The notes under the pieces are model-generated. The model saw nothing but the letters and a program-made list of their open reading frames with translations. It did no database searches and had not been told where the DNA came from. Positions 24,183-33,784 of a stretch of DNA of 64,000 nucleotides are shown in pieces; the first letter of the stretch is position 1, and every line of letters begins with the position of its first letter. The position numbers and the translations under genes were made by a program. This stretch comes from Gammaproteobacteria bacterium (GTDB lineage Bacteria; Pseudomonadota; Gammaproteobacteria; GCA-002705445; GCA-002716945): assembly GCA_016779485.1 (NCBI GenBank), contig JADHNN010000005.1:18246-82245 (forward strand). Reading direction: 5' to 3'.

Positions 24183-24503
24183 ATGATTAGTGTAACAGAT
24201 AAAGCTGCAGACCATATTAAAAGCCAGTTAAGTCAAAGAGGTAAAGGTATAGGTATAAGACTAGGTGTAAAGACTACTGGATGCTCTGGATTGGCATACG
24301 TCATTGAGTTTGCTGATATTGAAAATGATGATGATAATGTATTTCAAGACAAAGGGATAAAGCTAATAATTAACCCCAAGAGTTATGCTTACCTTAAAGG
24401 TACAGAGGTAGATTTTGCTAAAGAAGGAATCAATGAAGGATTCAAGTTCAATAATCCTAACGTAAAAGATACTTGCGGTTGCGGCGAAAGCTTCAATGTC
24501 TAA
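24183..24503 (+). CDS. iscA: A-type Fe-S carrier IscA
   Basis: [23 protein letters not shown]. Confidence 0.94.
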   Translation: MISVTDKAADHIKSQLSQRGKGIGIRLGVKTTGCSGLAYVIEFADIENDDDNVFQDKGIKLIINPKSYAYLKGTEVDFAKEGINEGFKFNNPNVKDTCGCGESFNV

Positions 24504-24994
24504 TGTCTGTTCTAAAACTTACTTACTTTGAATTATTTAATATAAATGTAAGTATAACACTTGATTTAAATGAACTTAATAATAAGTATCTAAAACTTCA
24601 AACTAAATTTCACCCAGATAAATATTCAAATTCTTCTGCTGTAGAAAAAACAATGGCTGCTAGAATTTCTACACGTATCAATGATGGTTATAAAATACTT
24701 GGCGATCTTACAACTAGAGTTGACTATATTCTAAAAATCAATAATTTTACTACAGATGAAAATATTACATTTAAAAATAATCAGTTTTTAATTGAGCAGA
24801 TGGAATTAACAGAAATGATAAATAATTCTGATAGAAAGCAATATAATAATATTAAAAAAGAAATCAAAGCTAAGATAGCATCATTGATATTAGATATGAA
24901 AAACAATCTTTCTACTGGAGATTTTGATATACTTTATCAAAATAATTCTATGATCAAATTTTATAAAAAAAATATTAATCAATTAAGTAAATAA
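24503..24994 (+). CDS. hscB: Co-chaperone HscB
   Basis: J-domain with FHPDKY; between iscA and hscA; start [12 protein letters not shown] at 24503. Confidence 0.9.
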   Translation: MSVLKLTYFELFNINVSITLDLNELNNKYLKLQTKFHPDKYSNSSAVEKTMAARISTRINDGYKILGDLTTRVDYILKINNFTTDENITFKNNQFLIEQMELTEMINNSDRKQYNNIKKEIKAKIASLILDMKNNLSTGDFDILYQNNSMIKFYKKNINQLSK

Positions 24995-24995
24995 C

Positions 24996-26801
24996 ATGGC
25001 TCTTATACAAATATCTGATCCTGATAAATCCGTCGCATTTAATAAAGAATTATCTGTTGGTATAGACTTGGGAACAACACATTCACTGATTGCAAAAAAA
25101 GAGGGAGAAAATCTGGTTTTTTTTAAAGATAATAACAATGTTTTAATACCATCTATCATATCTGATGAAAATGGAAAGCTGACCATTGGTGATTTGAATT
25201 CAAAAAATTCAGTTAAGTCTATCAAAAGATTGATAGGTGTCACATCAAAAGAGCTACATACCATTAATTATGAAGACCTTGAATTAGATTCTAGTGAAGA
25301 TCTTCCTAGAGTCTCTCTAGGAAATAATAAATATAATGCTATAGAACTCTCATCGAAAATACTTTCACATTTGTGTGAAATAGCGCAAAGTCATGAAAAT
25401 ACTTCTGTTAATTCAGCTGTAATAACTGTTCCAGCATACTTTAATGACATGCAACGTCAGGCTACAAAACTTGCTGCTGAAATGGTAGATATTAAAGTAC
25501 TTAGATTGATTAGTGAGCCTACAGCAGCTGCAATTGCTTATGGTATTGATGATAAGAAAACTGGTAATTTTATTGTATATGATCTTGGTGGAGGGACATT
25601 TGACGTATCTATCCTATCCATAGAGAAAGGAATCTTCAAGGTATTATCAACTAAAGGAGATACACATTTAGGTGGTGACGACATTGATAGATTGCTTAAT
25701 AAGTATCTTCTTGATAATTATCCTCATCTAACAAAATTACATAAAACTGAACTATATAATTTATCTAAATTTCTTAAACATGGTTTATCTAATAAGAATA
25801 CAATCACAAATGAAAAACATAATGTTTCCATAGACTTAAATGACTTTAATAAACTTATAAATCCATTAATAGAAAAAACCCTAAAGTTACTTAATGAGGC
25901 TATTATTGAATCTAAGGTTGATATAAACGATATAAAAAATATTATGCTCGTTGGCGGCTCCTCAAGATTAAAGATAATTAAGTCAACACTAAACGAAATA
26001 TATAAAATTAATATTTTAGATTACCTTAACCCTGATACTGTAGTTGCAGAAGGTGCTGCAATCCAAGCAGAGGTATTATCAGGAAACGCTAAAGATGACT
26101 TTCTATTATTAGATGTGTTGCCACTATCTTTAGGTATTGAAACTTATGGTGGATTATCTGAAAAAGTTATCCATAGAAACACACCTATACCATCATCATC
26201 TGAAAAAACATTTACAACTTTTAAAGATGGCCAATCAAAAATGATGATCAATGTGGTTCAGGGAGAAAGAGAAGACATTTCAGAATGTATTTCACTTGCA
26301 CAATTTATATTGTCTGATATTCCACCCCTTGTTGCAGGTGCTGCAAGAATTAAAGTACGATTCCAGGTAGATGCTGATGGACTATTAACGGTATCCGCAA
26401 AGGAGGAAACTTCTGATAAAGAAACAACCATTGAAATAAAACCATCTCATGGTCTTACACCAGAATTAATTCAAAATATGATTTCTACTTCAAATAATAA
26501 GGCTGAAAACGATAAAAATTATAGAGCATTAAAAGAATCAATTGTAGAAGCTGAAAGAGCAATCTATGCAATAGAAGAAGCATTAAAAGTCGATAGTAAT
26601 GATCTGTTGAACCAAACAGAACTAGATTTAATTAATCAAGCCATAGATAATTTACAAGACGCTTTACTCTCAAAAAATATTGATACCATCAAGCTAGCTA
26701 ATGATAATCTTGAAAAGACTTCTGAATTTTATGTAGAAAGAAGAATGAATAATAGTATTAAGTCCATAATTACAGGTAAAGATATTAATGATATAATCTA
26801 G
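24996..26801 (+). CDS. hscA: Chaperone HscA
   Basis: [33 protein letters not shown]. Confidence 0.96.
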   Translation: MALIQISDPDKSVAFNKELSVGIDLGTTHSLIAKKEGENLVFFKDNNNVLIPSIISDENGKLTIGDLNSKNSVKSIKRLIGVTSKELHTINYEDLELDSSEDLPRVSLGNNKYNAIELSSKILSHLCEIAQSHENTSVNSAVITVPAYFNDMQRQATKLAAEMVDIKVLRLISEPTAAAIAYGIDDKKTGNFIVYDLGGGTFDVSILSIEKGIFKVLSTKGDTHLGGDDIDRLLNKYLLDNYPHLTKLHKTELYNLSKFLKHGLSNKNTITNEKHNVSIDLNDFNKLINPLIEKTLKLLNEAIIESKVDINDIKNIMLVGGSSRLKIIKSTLNEIYKINILDYLNPDTVVAEGAAIQAEVLSGNAKDDFLLLDVLPLSLGIETYGGLSEKVIHRNTPIPSSSEKTFTTFKDGQSKMMINVVQGEREDISECISLAQFILSDIPPLVAGAARIKVRFQVDADGLLTVSAKEETSDKETTIEIKPSHGLTPELIQNMISTSNNKAENDKNYRALKESIVEAERAIYAIEEALKVDSNDLLNQTELDLINQAIDNLQDALLSKNIDTIKLANDNLEKTSEFYVERRMNNSIKSIITGKDINDII

Positions 26802-26803
26802 AA

Positions 26804-27142
26804 ATGCCAAAGCTAACATTCTTACCTAACCCTGAATTATGTCCAGATGGGATTACTGTCACTGCTAATAAAGGTGATTCGATATGCAAGGTAGCATTAG
26901 AGCATGGAATAAAAATTGAACATGCCTGTGAAATGTCATGCGCATGTACCACTTGCCACATATATATTACTGATGGTTATAACTCACTTGAGCCACCTAC
27001 AGACGACGAGGATGATTATCTTGATAAAGCTTGGGGATTAAGGCCTGAATCTAGATTGAGCTGTCAGGCACAAATAGCCGATGAAGACTTAGTAATAGAG
27101 ATTCCTAAATACACAATTAACCATGCTTCGGAGAATCATTAA
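26804..27142 (+). CDS. fdx: [2Fe-2S] ferredoxin, ISC type
   Basis: [13 protein letters not shown]...SRLSCQA. Confidence 0.95.
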   Translation: MPKLTFLPNPELCPDGITVTANKGDSICKVALEHGIKIEHACEMSCACTTCHIYITDGYNSLEPPTDDEDDYLDKAWGLRPESRLSCQAQIADEDLVIEIPKYTINHASENH

Positions 27143-27339
27143 TGTCACTTAAATGGACAGATACATTAGACATCGCAATAAATTTAAGTGAAAAATATCC
27201 GGATATCGACCCTCAATATGTCAGATTCACTGATCTTCATTCGTGGATATTAGAACTAGAAGATTTCGATGATAATCCAGAAAATTCTAATGAAAAAATT
27301 TTAGAAGCCATTCAAATGAGCTGGATAGAGGAGATGTAA
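27142..27339 (+). CDS. iscX: IscX
   Basis: [37 protein letters not shown]. Confidence 0.94.
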   Translation: MSLKWTDTLDIAINLSEKYPDIDPQYVRFTDLHSWILELEDFDDNPENSNEKILEAIQMSWIEEM

Positions 27340-27340
27340 T

Positions 27341-27742
27341 ATGGAAACTACACTAGCACTAATTAAACCTGATGCTGTTCAAAGGAATATAGTAGGGCAG
27401 ATTATAACCATGATTGAGAACGATGGTTTTCTTATAAAGAAAATGAAACTAATGAAAATGTCAGATGAGCTCGCAAAAAAATTCTATTCTGTTCATGAAG
27501 GAAAAGAATTTTTTAGCAAATTAATTAAATATATGACATCCAGTGATATCGTTGCGCTTGTTTTAGTTAAAGAAGATGCAATATCAAGCTATAGAAAATT
27601 AATAGGCGCAACTGACCCTGAGACTGCAGAGGAAAACACTATAAGAAAGTTATTTGCTATAGATAAATCATTTAATTCTGTTCATGGCTCAGATTCTATT
27701 GAGAATGCTCAAAGTGAAATATCTATAATATTTGGTAGCTAA
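27341..27742 (+). CDS. ndk: Nucleoside diphosphate kinase
   Basis: TLALIKPDAVQRN, NSVHGSDS active-site His. Confidence 0.96.
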   Translation: METTLALIKPDAVQRNIVGQIITMIENDGFLIKKMKLMKMSDELAKKFYSVHEGKEFFSKLIKYMTSSDIVALVLVKEDAISSYRKLIGATDPETAEENTIRKLFAIDKSFNSVHGSDSIENAQSEISIIFGS

Positions 27743-29005
27743 ATGAGTAATCTAATATCAAAAAAAATCAGAGGCTTTAGAGATATTCTTCCCTCTGAAG
27801 CTAATAAATTTATTTTTATAGAAAATATAATAAATAAAATGATGCTTTCTTATAATGCAGAGCAGGTTAGATTACCAGCATTAGAATCACTTAACCTTTT
27901 TAAAAGATCAATTGGAGAAACATCCGATATAGTGACAAAAGAAATGTATTCCTTTGATGATAGGAATGGCGATACGTTGTGCATGATTCCTGAAGGGACA
28001 GCATCATGTTTACGTTTGGCATTGGAAAATAATCTTATCTATGACAGAGGGCCAAAGAAAAAAAGATTATATTATATAGCACCTATGTTTAGACATGAAA
28101 GACCACAAAAGGGAAGATATCGACAGTTTACTCAATTCGGCGTCGAATTTTATGGAGATCAATCATATCATGATGATATTGATTTACTCTTATTTATATC
28201 TAACTTATTCATAAATCTTGATATAAATGATATTAAATTACATTTAAACACCATTGGTTGTAATAATGATAGACAAAGGTATTCTAGTAAATTAATAGAA
28301 TATTTTAGTAGATATGAGAATCACTTCACAGATGAGCAGAAAAAAACTCTATCAAAAAATCCATTGAGATTATTAGATACAAAAGATCCATCACTGCAAG
28401 ATATAGTTTCATCAGCACCAAGCATAGATGATTTTATTAATAAAAATGCTAAACAGAATTTTGATTTAATCAAAAATGAGCTTTCTAATCTGAATATAGC
28501 GTTTGTTCATGATACAAAGCTTGTTCGTGGTCTTGATTATTACAATGATCTTGTTTTCGAATGGAAAACTTCTAGATTAGGATCTCAAGATGCAGTGTGT
28601 GCTGGAGGCAGATATGATCAATTATCATCTATTATTGGAGATAAAGAAATACCTGCGGTTGGCTTTGCCATGGGACTAGATAGAGTGGTCGAGCTTTTTG
28701 AAGATAAAAATACATTTATTAATATTGGATTAGCAAACATATCAAAAAAAAATCATTCTATACACAAGTTAGTGCAATACATAAGAGATCTTGATTGTGA
28801 CTTTAAACTAAAAATTATGGATAAAAATAAAACATTAACTAAACAAATTAAACAAGCAGATAAGGAACAATGTGAGCTTTTAATAATTGTAGGTGACAAT
28901 GAAATAAGTAATAATAGACTTACTGTGAAGCATCTTAGAGCTGAACAAAAAGATAGAAATGTTTCACTAGCTGAAATAAAAGATATTATTTTAGAGAGTA
29001 GTTAA
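27743..29005 (+). CDS. hisS: Histidyl-tRNA synthetase
   Basis: IRGFRDILP, MFRHERPQKGRYRQFTQFGVE, VRGLDYY. Confidence 0.95.
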   Translation: MSNLISKKIRGFRDILPSEANKFIFIENIINKMMLSYNAEQVRLPALESLNLFKRSIGETSDIVTKEMYSFDDRNGDTLCMIPEGTASCLRLALENNLIYDRGPKKKRLYYIAPMFRHERPQKGRYRQFTQFGVEFYGDQSYHDDIDLLLFISNLFINLDINDIKLHLNTIGCNNDRQRYSSKLIEYFSRYENHFTDEQKKTLSKNPLRLLDTKDPSLQDIVSSAPSIDDFINKNAKQNFDLIKNELSNLNIAFVHDTKLVRGLDYYNDLVFEWKTSRLGSQDAVCAGGRYDQLSSIIGDKEIPAVGFAMGLDRVVELFEDKNTFINIGLANISKKNHSIHKLVQYIRDLDCDFKLKIMDKNKTLTKQIKQADKEQCELLIIVGDNEISNNRLTVKHLRAEQKDRNVSLAEIKDIILESS

Positions 29006-29022
29006 AAACTTAGGGTATTAGA

Positions 29023-29616
29023 ATGAGCGATGAAGAAAGAGTTGTAAGTTGGCTTGAGGAAAATTATAAAGGCTTATTAATAGGCTTATTTTTAGGTTTA
29101 AGCTTGTTGTATGGATATAAGTTTTTTTTATCTAATCAAAATACATATCAACTTAATCTATCTCGACAATATGATCTAGCTATTAATGACTACAATAGCG
29201 CAGACAATCAATCAATAATTGAGTTCTCTAAAAAACATATTACAGAGAATCCAGATAATATCTACACTATTCTTTCAAGCCTTTATTCTGCCAAGATTAT
29301 GTATACTGATAATAACTACGAACAAGCTCACTTCTACCTGGATCATATAATTAATAATTCATCAGACAATGAAATAACTATGTTAGCTAAATACAGAAAG
29401 GCCAAGATACTGTTTGATGAAAATAAATTTAATGAAGCTCATAAACTTCTTGGCGATAATCCACAAAATTATCAACATGCTGAATTAAAAGGAGACCTAT
29501 ACTATATTCAAAATAACTATTCAAAAGCGTTAAATTTTTACAACATTGTTCTCGAATCTACTATTACTCCTAATGAAAGAAAAAATATTATTCAAAAAAT
29601 AAATCTAATTAAATGA
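29023..29616 (+). CDS. yfgM: YfgM family protein
   Basis: N-terminal WLEENYKGLLIGLFLGLSLLYGYKFF then TPR-like repeats; between hisS and bamB. Confidence 0.85.
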   Translation: MSDEERVVSWLEENYKGLLIGLFLGLSLLYGYKFFLSNQNTYQLNLSRQYDLAINDYNSADNQSIIEFSKKHITENPDNIYTILSSLYSAKIMYTDNNYEQAHFYLDHIINNSSDNEITMLAKYRKAKILFDENKFNEAHKLLGDNPQNYQHAELKGDLYYIQNNYSKALNFYNIVLESTITPNERKNIIQKINLIK

Positions 29617-30890
29617 GTCGATATAGATATTCTGCAGTCATAATATTAACTTTATTTTTATCCTCATGTTCGAATTTTCTAACTTGGCATTTAGATAGAG
29701 GTATTCATGCCGCCAGCAATACTGATTCTCAAGAATTACTTACAAGGGAACCGCTTGCTTCAGATTCGAAGAATAATGCACTCACTAACATAAATCTTCA
29801 AATAGATATCATTTACAATAAATCGATTAATTCTGGCATAAGTGGCAATAGCGGTTATCTCCATATGAAAAAAATTAATAATATTCTTTATGTAGTTGAT
29901 ACAGAAGGTATGTTATCCGGTGTTGATTCCAATAATGGTAAAATTTTATGGAGTGTAGATACTAACACTGAAATTAGTTCGGGTTTAAGTATTATAAATG
30001 ACTCAATATGTCTTGGTTCTGCAAATGCAGAACTGCTTTGTTATAAATTAGACTCGGCAGAATCGAATAAATATACTCCTTTAATATCAAGTTTATCTAA
30101 TCTAACATCTTTCTCTGAATATAACCCTGATGTTAAAATACAACTATTGACTGAACTAGCTTCACCAATACAATCAATTAATAATCTTTTACTTCTTAAG
30201 CTAGACAATGATGATTTGTATTTAATAGATCCTGATAACAATGATGTAATCTGGAAATCCGAAAGTCAGAATATACCATTAAGATCCAAGGGTGCGTCTA
30301 GCCCAATGATTATTGATAATAATATAATCATCGCTAGAGACAATGGTTCAGTAGCATCATATAATGCTGTTGATGGTACTCTGAAATGGTTTACTATCAT
30401 ATCTTCTAGATCTGGAAGAAATGACTTGGAGTCACAGCGTGATGCTGAAATGGACCCAATAGTTAGTGATAAAATGCTTTTTTATGGGCATTATCAAGGA
30501 GAGCTAAACGCACTAGATATATCTACTGGAGATATTATTTGGGCGAGTCCATTTTCATTTATTAATGATGTTATTATTAATGAGAATTCTTTGTATGGTT
30601 CAACATCAGATAACCTTATAGTATCTATAGATAAAGCTTCAGGCTTCATTAATTGGAAGGATAGTGTTGATGATTCTATACTTACAGAACCTTTTTTAAT
30701 TAAAGATCTACTGCTTGTGTTCAGTACTACAGGTAAGTTGTATGTTTATGATAAAAATGAAGGAAATAAAATCTTTGAAGATAATCTTGATTTTGATTTG
30801 CATCCACAAACATCCTTTATATTAGATAAGGATAAAGTATACTTTTTTACAGCAGATGGTGATATAGTTCACCTCAAAATTACTATTTAA
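29613..30890 (+). CDS. bamB: Outer membrane assembly lipoprotein BamB
   Basis: Lipobox LSSC, PQQ/beta-propeller repeats (GKILWSV, DVIWKSE, GTLKWF, GDIIWASP). Confidence 0.9.
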   Translation: MSRYRYSAVIILTLFLSSCSNFLTWHLDRGIHAASNTDSQELLTREPLASDSKNNALTNINLQIDIIYNKSINSGISGNSGYLHMKKINNILYVVDTEGMLSGVDSNNGKILWSVDTNTEISSGLSIINDSICLGSANAELLCYKLDSAESNKYTPLISSLSNLTSFSEYNPDVKIQLLTELASPIQSINNLLLLKLDNDDLYLIDPDNNDVIWKSESQNIPLRSKGASSPMIIDNNIIIARDNGSVASYNAVDGTLKWFTIISSRSGRNDLESQRDAEMDPIVSDKMLFYGHYQGELNALDISTGDIIWASPFSFINDVIINENSLYGSTSDNLIVSIDKASGFINWKDSVDDSILTEPFLIKDLLLVFSTTGKLYVYDKNEGNKIFEDNLDFDLHPQTSFILDKDKVYFFTADGDIVHLKITI

Positions 30891-30894
30891 TCTT

Positions 30895-32211
30895 ATGACA
30901 GAATCTGTAGCCCTTGTGGGCAGAACAAATGTAGGTAAATCTCTCTTATTTAACAAATTAACTCAATATAAAAACTCTATTGTTCTTAATAAACATGGAG
31001 TAACTAGGGATGTAAACCAGGGAAAACTTCTTTTTGAAGATAAGTACCTAAATATTTATGATACAGCAGGCATAACATCTGATGATGAGCAATTTTCTAA
31101 TCTAGCCTATGAAAAAACGTTGCAAGCTATAGATAAATCGTCATTAATATTTTTTGTGACATCTTTGGAAGATGGCATTACTTCAAAAGATAAAGAGATT
31201 TGTTCCATACTTAGAAAATTTAATAAAAAAATAATTCTCATAATTAATAAGTGTGATAAACAAAAATCTGATCTTAAAAGATTCGAATTTGGTGAATTAG
31301 GATTTAATTGCACTTTTGAAGTGTCTGCAAAAACTAATAAAGGTCTATTGCAGTTAATTGAAAAATCATTTTCTATAACCAACCCATCTTTATATACAGA
31401 ATCAAAAACTTGTCGTGTTGCATTCATAGGTAAACCTAATGTTGGTAAATCAACGCTTATCAATAGCATACTCAATGAAAGTCGATCAATTACTTCTGAT
31501 ACTCCTGGTACAACTATCGATTCATTGGAAATTCCTTTTACTTTCAAAGGAAACAAATATCTTATCTATGACACAGCCGGCATCATGAAGAAATCTTCAA
31601 CAAAAGAAATAATCAATAAATACTCAATAAACATGTCTCTTAAGTGTATAAGTCATGCGAATGTATGTATTCTTGTAATTTCAGCGGAAGAACTTATATC
31701 AAAACAAGATAAAAGTATTTTTAATATAATTAAAGAAAACAATAAACCATTTATCCTTGTTATTAATAAAATAGACGTAGTAACTAGACATGAAATGAAA
31801 AAGCTTAGAAGTAATGTTGATTACTTTTCAAATATATTATTTGGAACTAAAATAATCTATTTATCTGCTCTTGAAAATAGAAATATTAGAAAATTATTAT
31901 TTACAATTAATCATCTTGCTAATAATTTATATAATGAGTACAGACCTTCTAGATTAACAAAAATTTTAAATGATGCTTGTAATAAACACCCTGTTAAAAA
32001 TAGTCGAAATAGATTAATTAAGCTCAAATTTGCAAAACAAAATAAAAGCTCAGATTTATCTATAACAATACATGGTAATCAAACAGATAAAATTCCAGAT
32101 TCGTATAGAAAATATCTTGTAAATTATTTTTCAGAGCAGCTTGGATTATCAGGCGTTCCAATAAGGTTGATATTTAAAAAGGAAAAGAACCCATATGATA
32201 CGGGTTCTTAA
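30895..32211 (+). CDS. der: GTPase Der
   Basis: Two G domains: ALVGRTNVGKS, AFIGKPNVGKS; KH-like C-terminus. Confidence 0.95.
   Translation: MTESVALVGRTNVGKSLLFNKLTQYKNSIVLNKHGVTRDVNQGKLLFEDKYLNIYDTAGITSDDEQFSNLAYEKTLQAIDKSSLIFFVTSLEDGITSKDKEICSILRKFNKKIILIINKCDKQKSDLKRFEFGELGFNCTFEVSAKTNKGLLQLIEKSFSITNPSLYTESKTCRVAFIGKPNVGKSTLINSILNESRSITSDTPGTTIDSLEIPFTFKGNKYLIYDTAGIMKKSSTKEIINKYSINMSLKCISHANVCILVISAEELISKQDKSIFNIIKENNKPFILVINKIDVVTRHEMKKLRSNVDYFSNILFGTKIIYLSALENRNIRKLLFTINHLANNLYNEYRPSRLTKILNDACNKHPVKNSRNRLIKLKFAKQNKSSDLSITIHGNQTDKIPDSYRKYLVNYFSEQLGLSGVPIRLIFKKEKNPYDTGS
32185..32209 (-). terminator. Intrinsic terminator, hairpin AAGAACCC-9 nt-GGGTTCTT
   Basis: Perfect 8-bp stem; on the minus strand followed by TTCCTTTTT; lies downstream of the minus-strand gene at 32225-32497 and inside the der 3' end. 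Confidence 0.65.
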
Positions 32212-32224
32212 TCTAGCAACATTA

Positions 32225-32497
32225 CTATTCAGCAGTTTTTGGACTAATAATATTTTTAACTTCAGAAATACTATTTGCAGGAAATCCACCTGTACTAGCA
32301 TGATCTTTAATTAACTGCTCATTATCAGCATTGTATACACAATATACTTTATCGCCAGTTACGTAGCTTTGTACCCATTCAATGCCTGTACCCATATCTT
32401 TTAAGATACCGCATGATTTTTGTGAAATACCTTGAAGATCATCTTGTGTTAAATCACCAGCTCCAGCTATTTCTCTTTCAATTACATATTGTGGCAT
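32225..32497 (-). CDS. DUF4242 family small protein
   Basis: MPQYVIEREIAGAGDLTQDDLQGISQKSC...GIEWVQSYVTGDKVYCVYNADNEQLIKDHA; SD GGAGG upstream. Confidence 0.75.
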   Translation of the reverse strand: MPQYVIEREIAGAGDLTQDDLQGISQKSCGILKDMGTGIEWVQSYVTGDKVYCVYNADNEQLIKDHASTGGFPANSISEVKNIISPKTAE

Positions 32498-32564
32498 AAT
32501 ACTCCTCCATTGTTATGTCTAGACATTATCCACCTATATCAATCATTTTTCAAGCACGTCACAC

Positions 32565-33380
32565 CTAGTTGTTCACTAGAGTTAATGGGTTTATGTATGC
32601 ATTATTCAACAATACTGACCAGTGAAGATGAGGACCTGTAGATAATCCTGTTGATCCTATAGTTCCAATTATTTCACCTTTTTTGACAATCTGATCCTGT
32701 GCAATAAAAATATCATTCAAATGAAGAAACATACTAATAAGATTATTACCATGATTTATCATTATAAACTTTCCATTGTAATAATAGTTCCCGGTAAGTA
32801 CTACTTTTCCTGAAGATGGGGCATATACAGGTGTACCACTATCTCCTGCTATATCATGACCATTATGAAAATTACCTTTTTTTCCATTATAGTATCTCTG
32901 TGTCCCATATACGCCTGTAACGATTCCTTCTGCAGGCATGATAAAGTTAAAATCAGGATGGACTTTATAGATGTTTTTTTTAGCGTTGATTATTTCTTTC
33001 TTCTCATTAAGTATTCTTTTCAACTCTTTATTTGTTTTTGTTTTATATTTATTAATTTGAATATTTTGGATAGGGTATTCTTTGGCTATAACTTCAAGTG
33101 TAATTTTTTTTATTGCATTATCACTTGAGAACTTAAAGTTATTTGTCCCATGCTTTGTATTGTAAGGAATACCAAATAATAGATATGGTTTATCATTTTT
33201 TATAACTGTTGTTACCAAATTATTCATATAATAGAAATCACTATAATCAAGGGATTGATCCAAAGCTATTAAAGCAATATCTCCGGGAGAATAAGATTCA
33301 TTGGAATATGAAATATTAGGTAAAATAAAAAAAAATGTAGCTAATATTAATCTATAAGATATTTTTATTTTTCCATCCAT
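32565..33380 (-). CDS. M23 family metallopeptidase (LytM domain)
   Basis: Signal-like N-terminus; HNGHDIAGDSGTPVYAPSSGKV, GSTGLSTGPHLHW. Confidence 0.9.
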   Translation of the reverse strand: MDGKIKISYRLILATFFFILPNISYSNESYSPGDIALIALDQSLDYSDFYYMNNLVTTVIKNDKPYLLFGIPYNTKHGTNNFKFSSDNAIKKITLEVIAKEYPIQNIQINKYKTKTNKELKRILNEKKEIINAKKNIYKVHPDFNFIMPAEGIVTGVYGTQRYYNGKKGNFHNGHDIAGDSGTPVYAPSSGKVVLTGNYYYNGKFIMINHGNNLISMFLHLNDIFIAQDQIVKKGEIIGTIGSTGLSTGPHLHWSVLLNNAYINPLTLVNN

Positions 33381-33720
33381 TTTTTGTTTTTCTTATTTCT
33401 AAATGTGTAGTAATTCCACCTCTAACTTTCCAGTGCGCGTTGATAAACATATACCTTGGTTTTGTAAGTGTAAATAGATGATTAAATATTTTATTAGTGA
33501 CATCCTCATGAAAAGCACCTATTTCTCTATAGGCAACCATGTAGAGTTTTAATGATTTAAGTTCTACACATAATTTATCAGGAACATATTCTAAATAAAA
33601 TTCAGCAAAGTCTGGTTGAGATGTTAATGGACAAATACAGGTAAATTCAGGTATATCCATTTTTATGAGATAATCATCTTTCTTCTGCGGATTGTCAAAT
33701 GTTTCTAAAATATCTTTCAT
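33352..33720 (-). CDS. queF: NADPH-dependent 7-cyano-7-deazaguanine reductase (short, unimodular)
   Basis: FTCICPLTSQPDFA, KSLKLYMVAYREIGAFHE; start MKDILE at 33720. Confidence 0.92.
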   Translation of the reverse strand: MKDILETFDNPQKKDDYLIKMDIPEFTCICPLTSQPDFAEFYLEYVPDKLCVELKSLKLYMVAYREIGAFHEDVTNKIFNHLFTLTKPRYMFINAHWKVRGGITTHLEIRKTKNGWKNKNIL

Positions 33721-33784
33721 ATGCTCTAAAAAAATCAATATATAGTATAATACAAAATAACATATTATAATCTAAAATCATCAA

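Noticed and set aside
31107-31556. 149-aa antisense ORF in der
   Set aside because: Opposite conserved G domains; no family resemblance; shadow ORF
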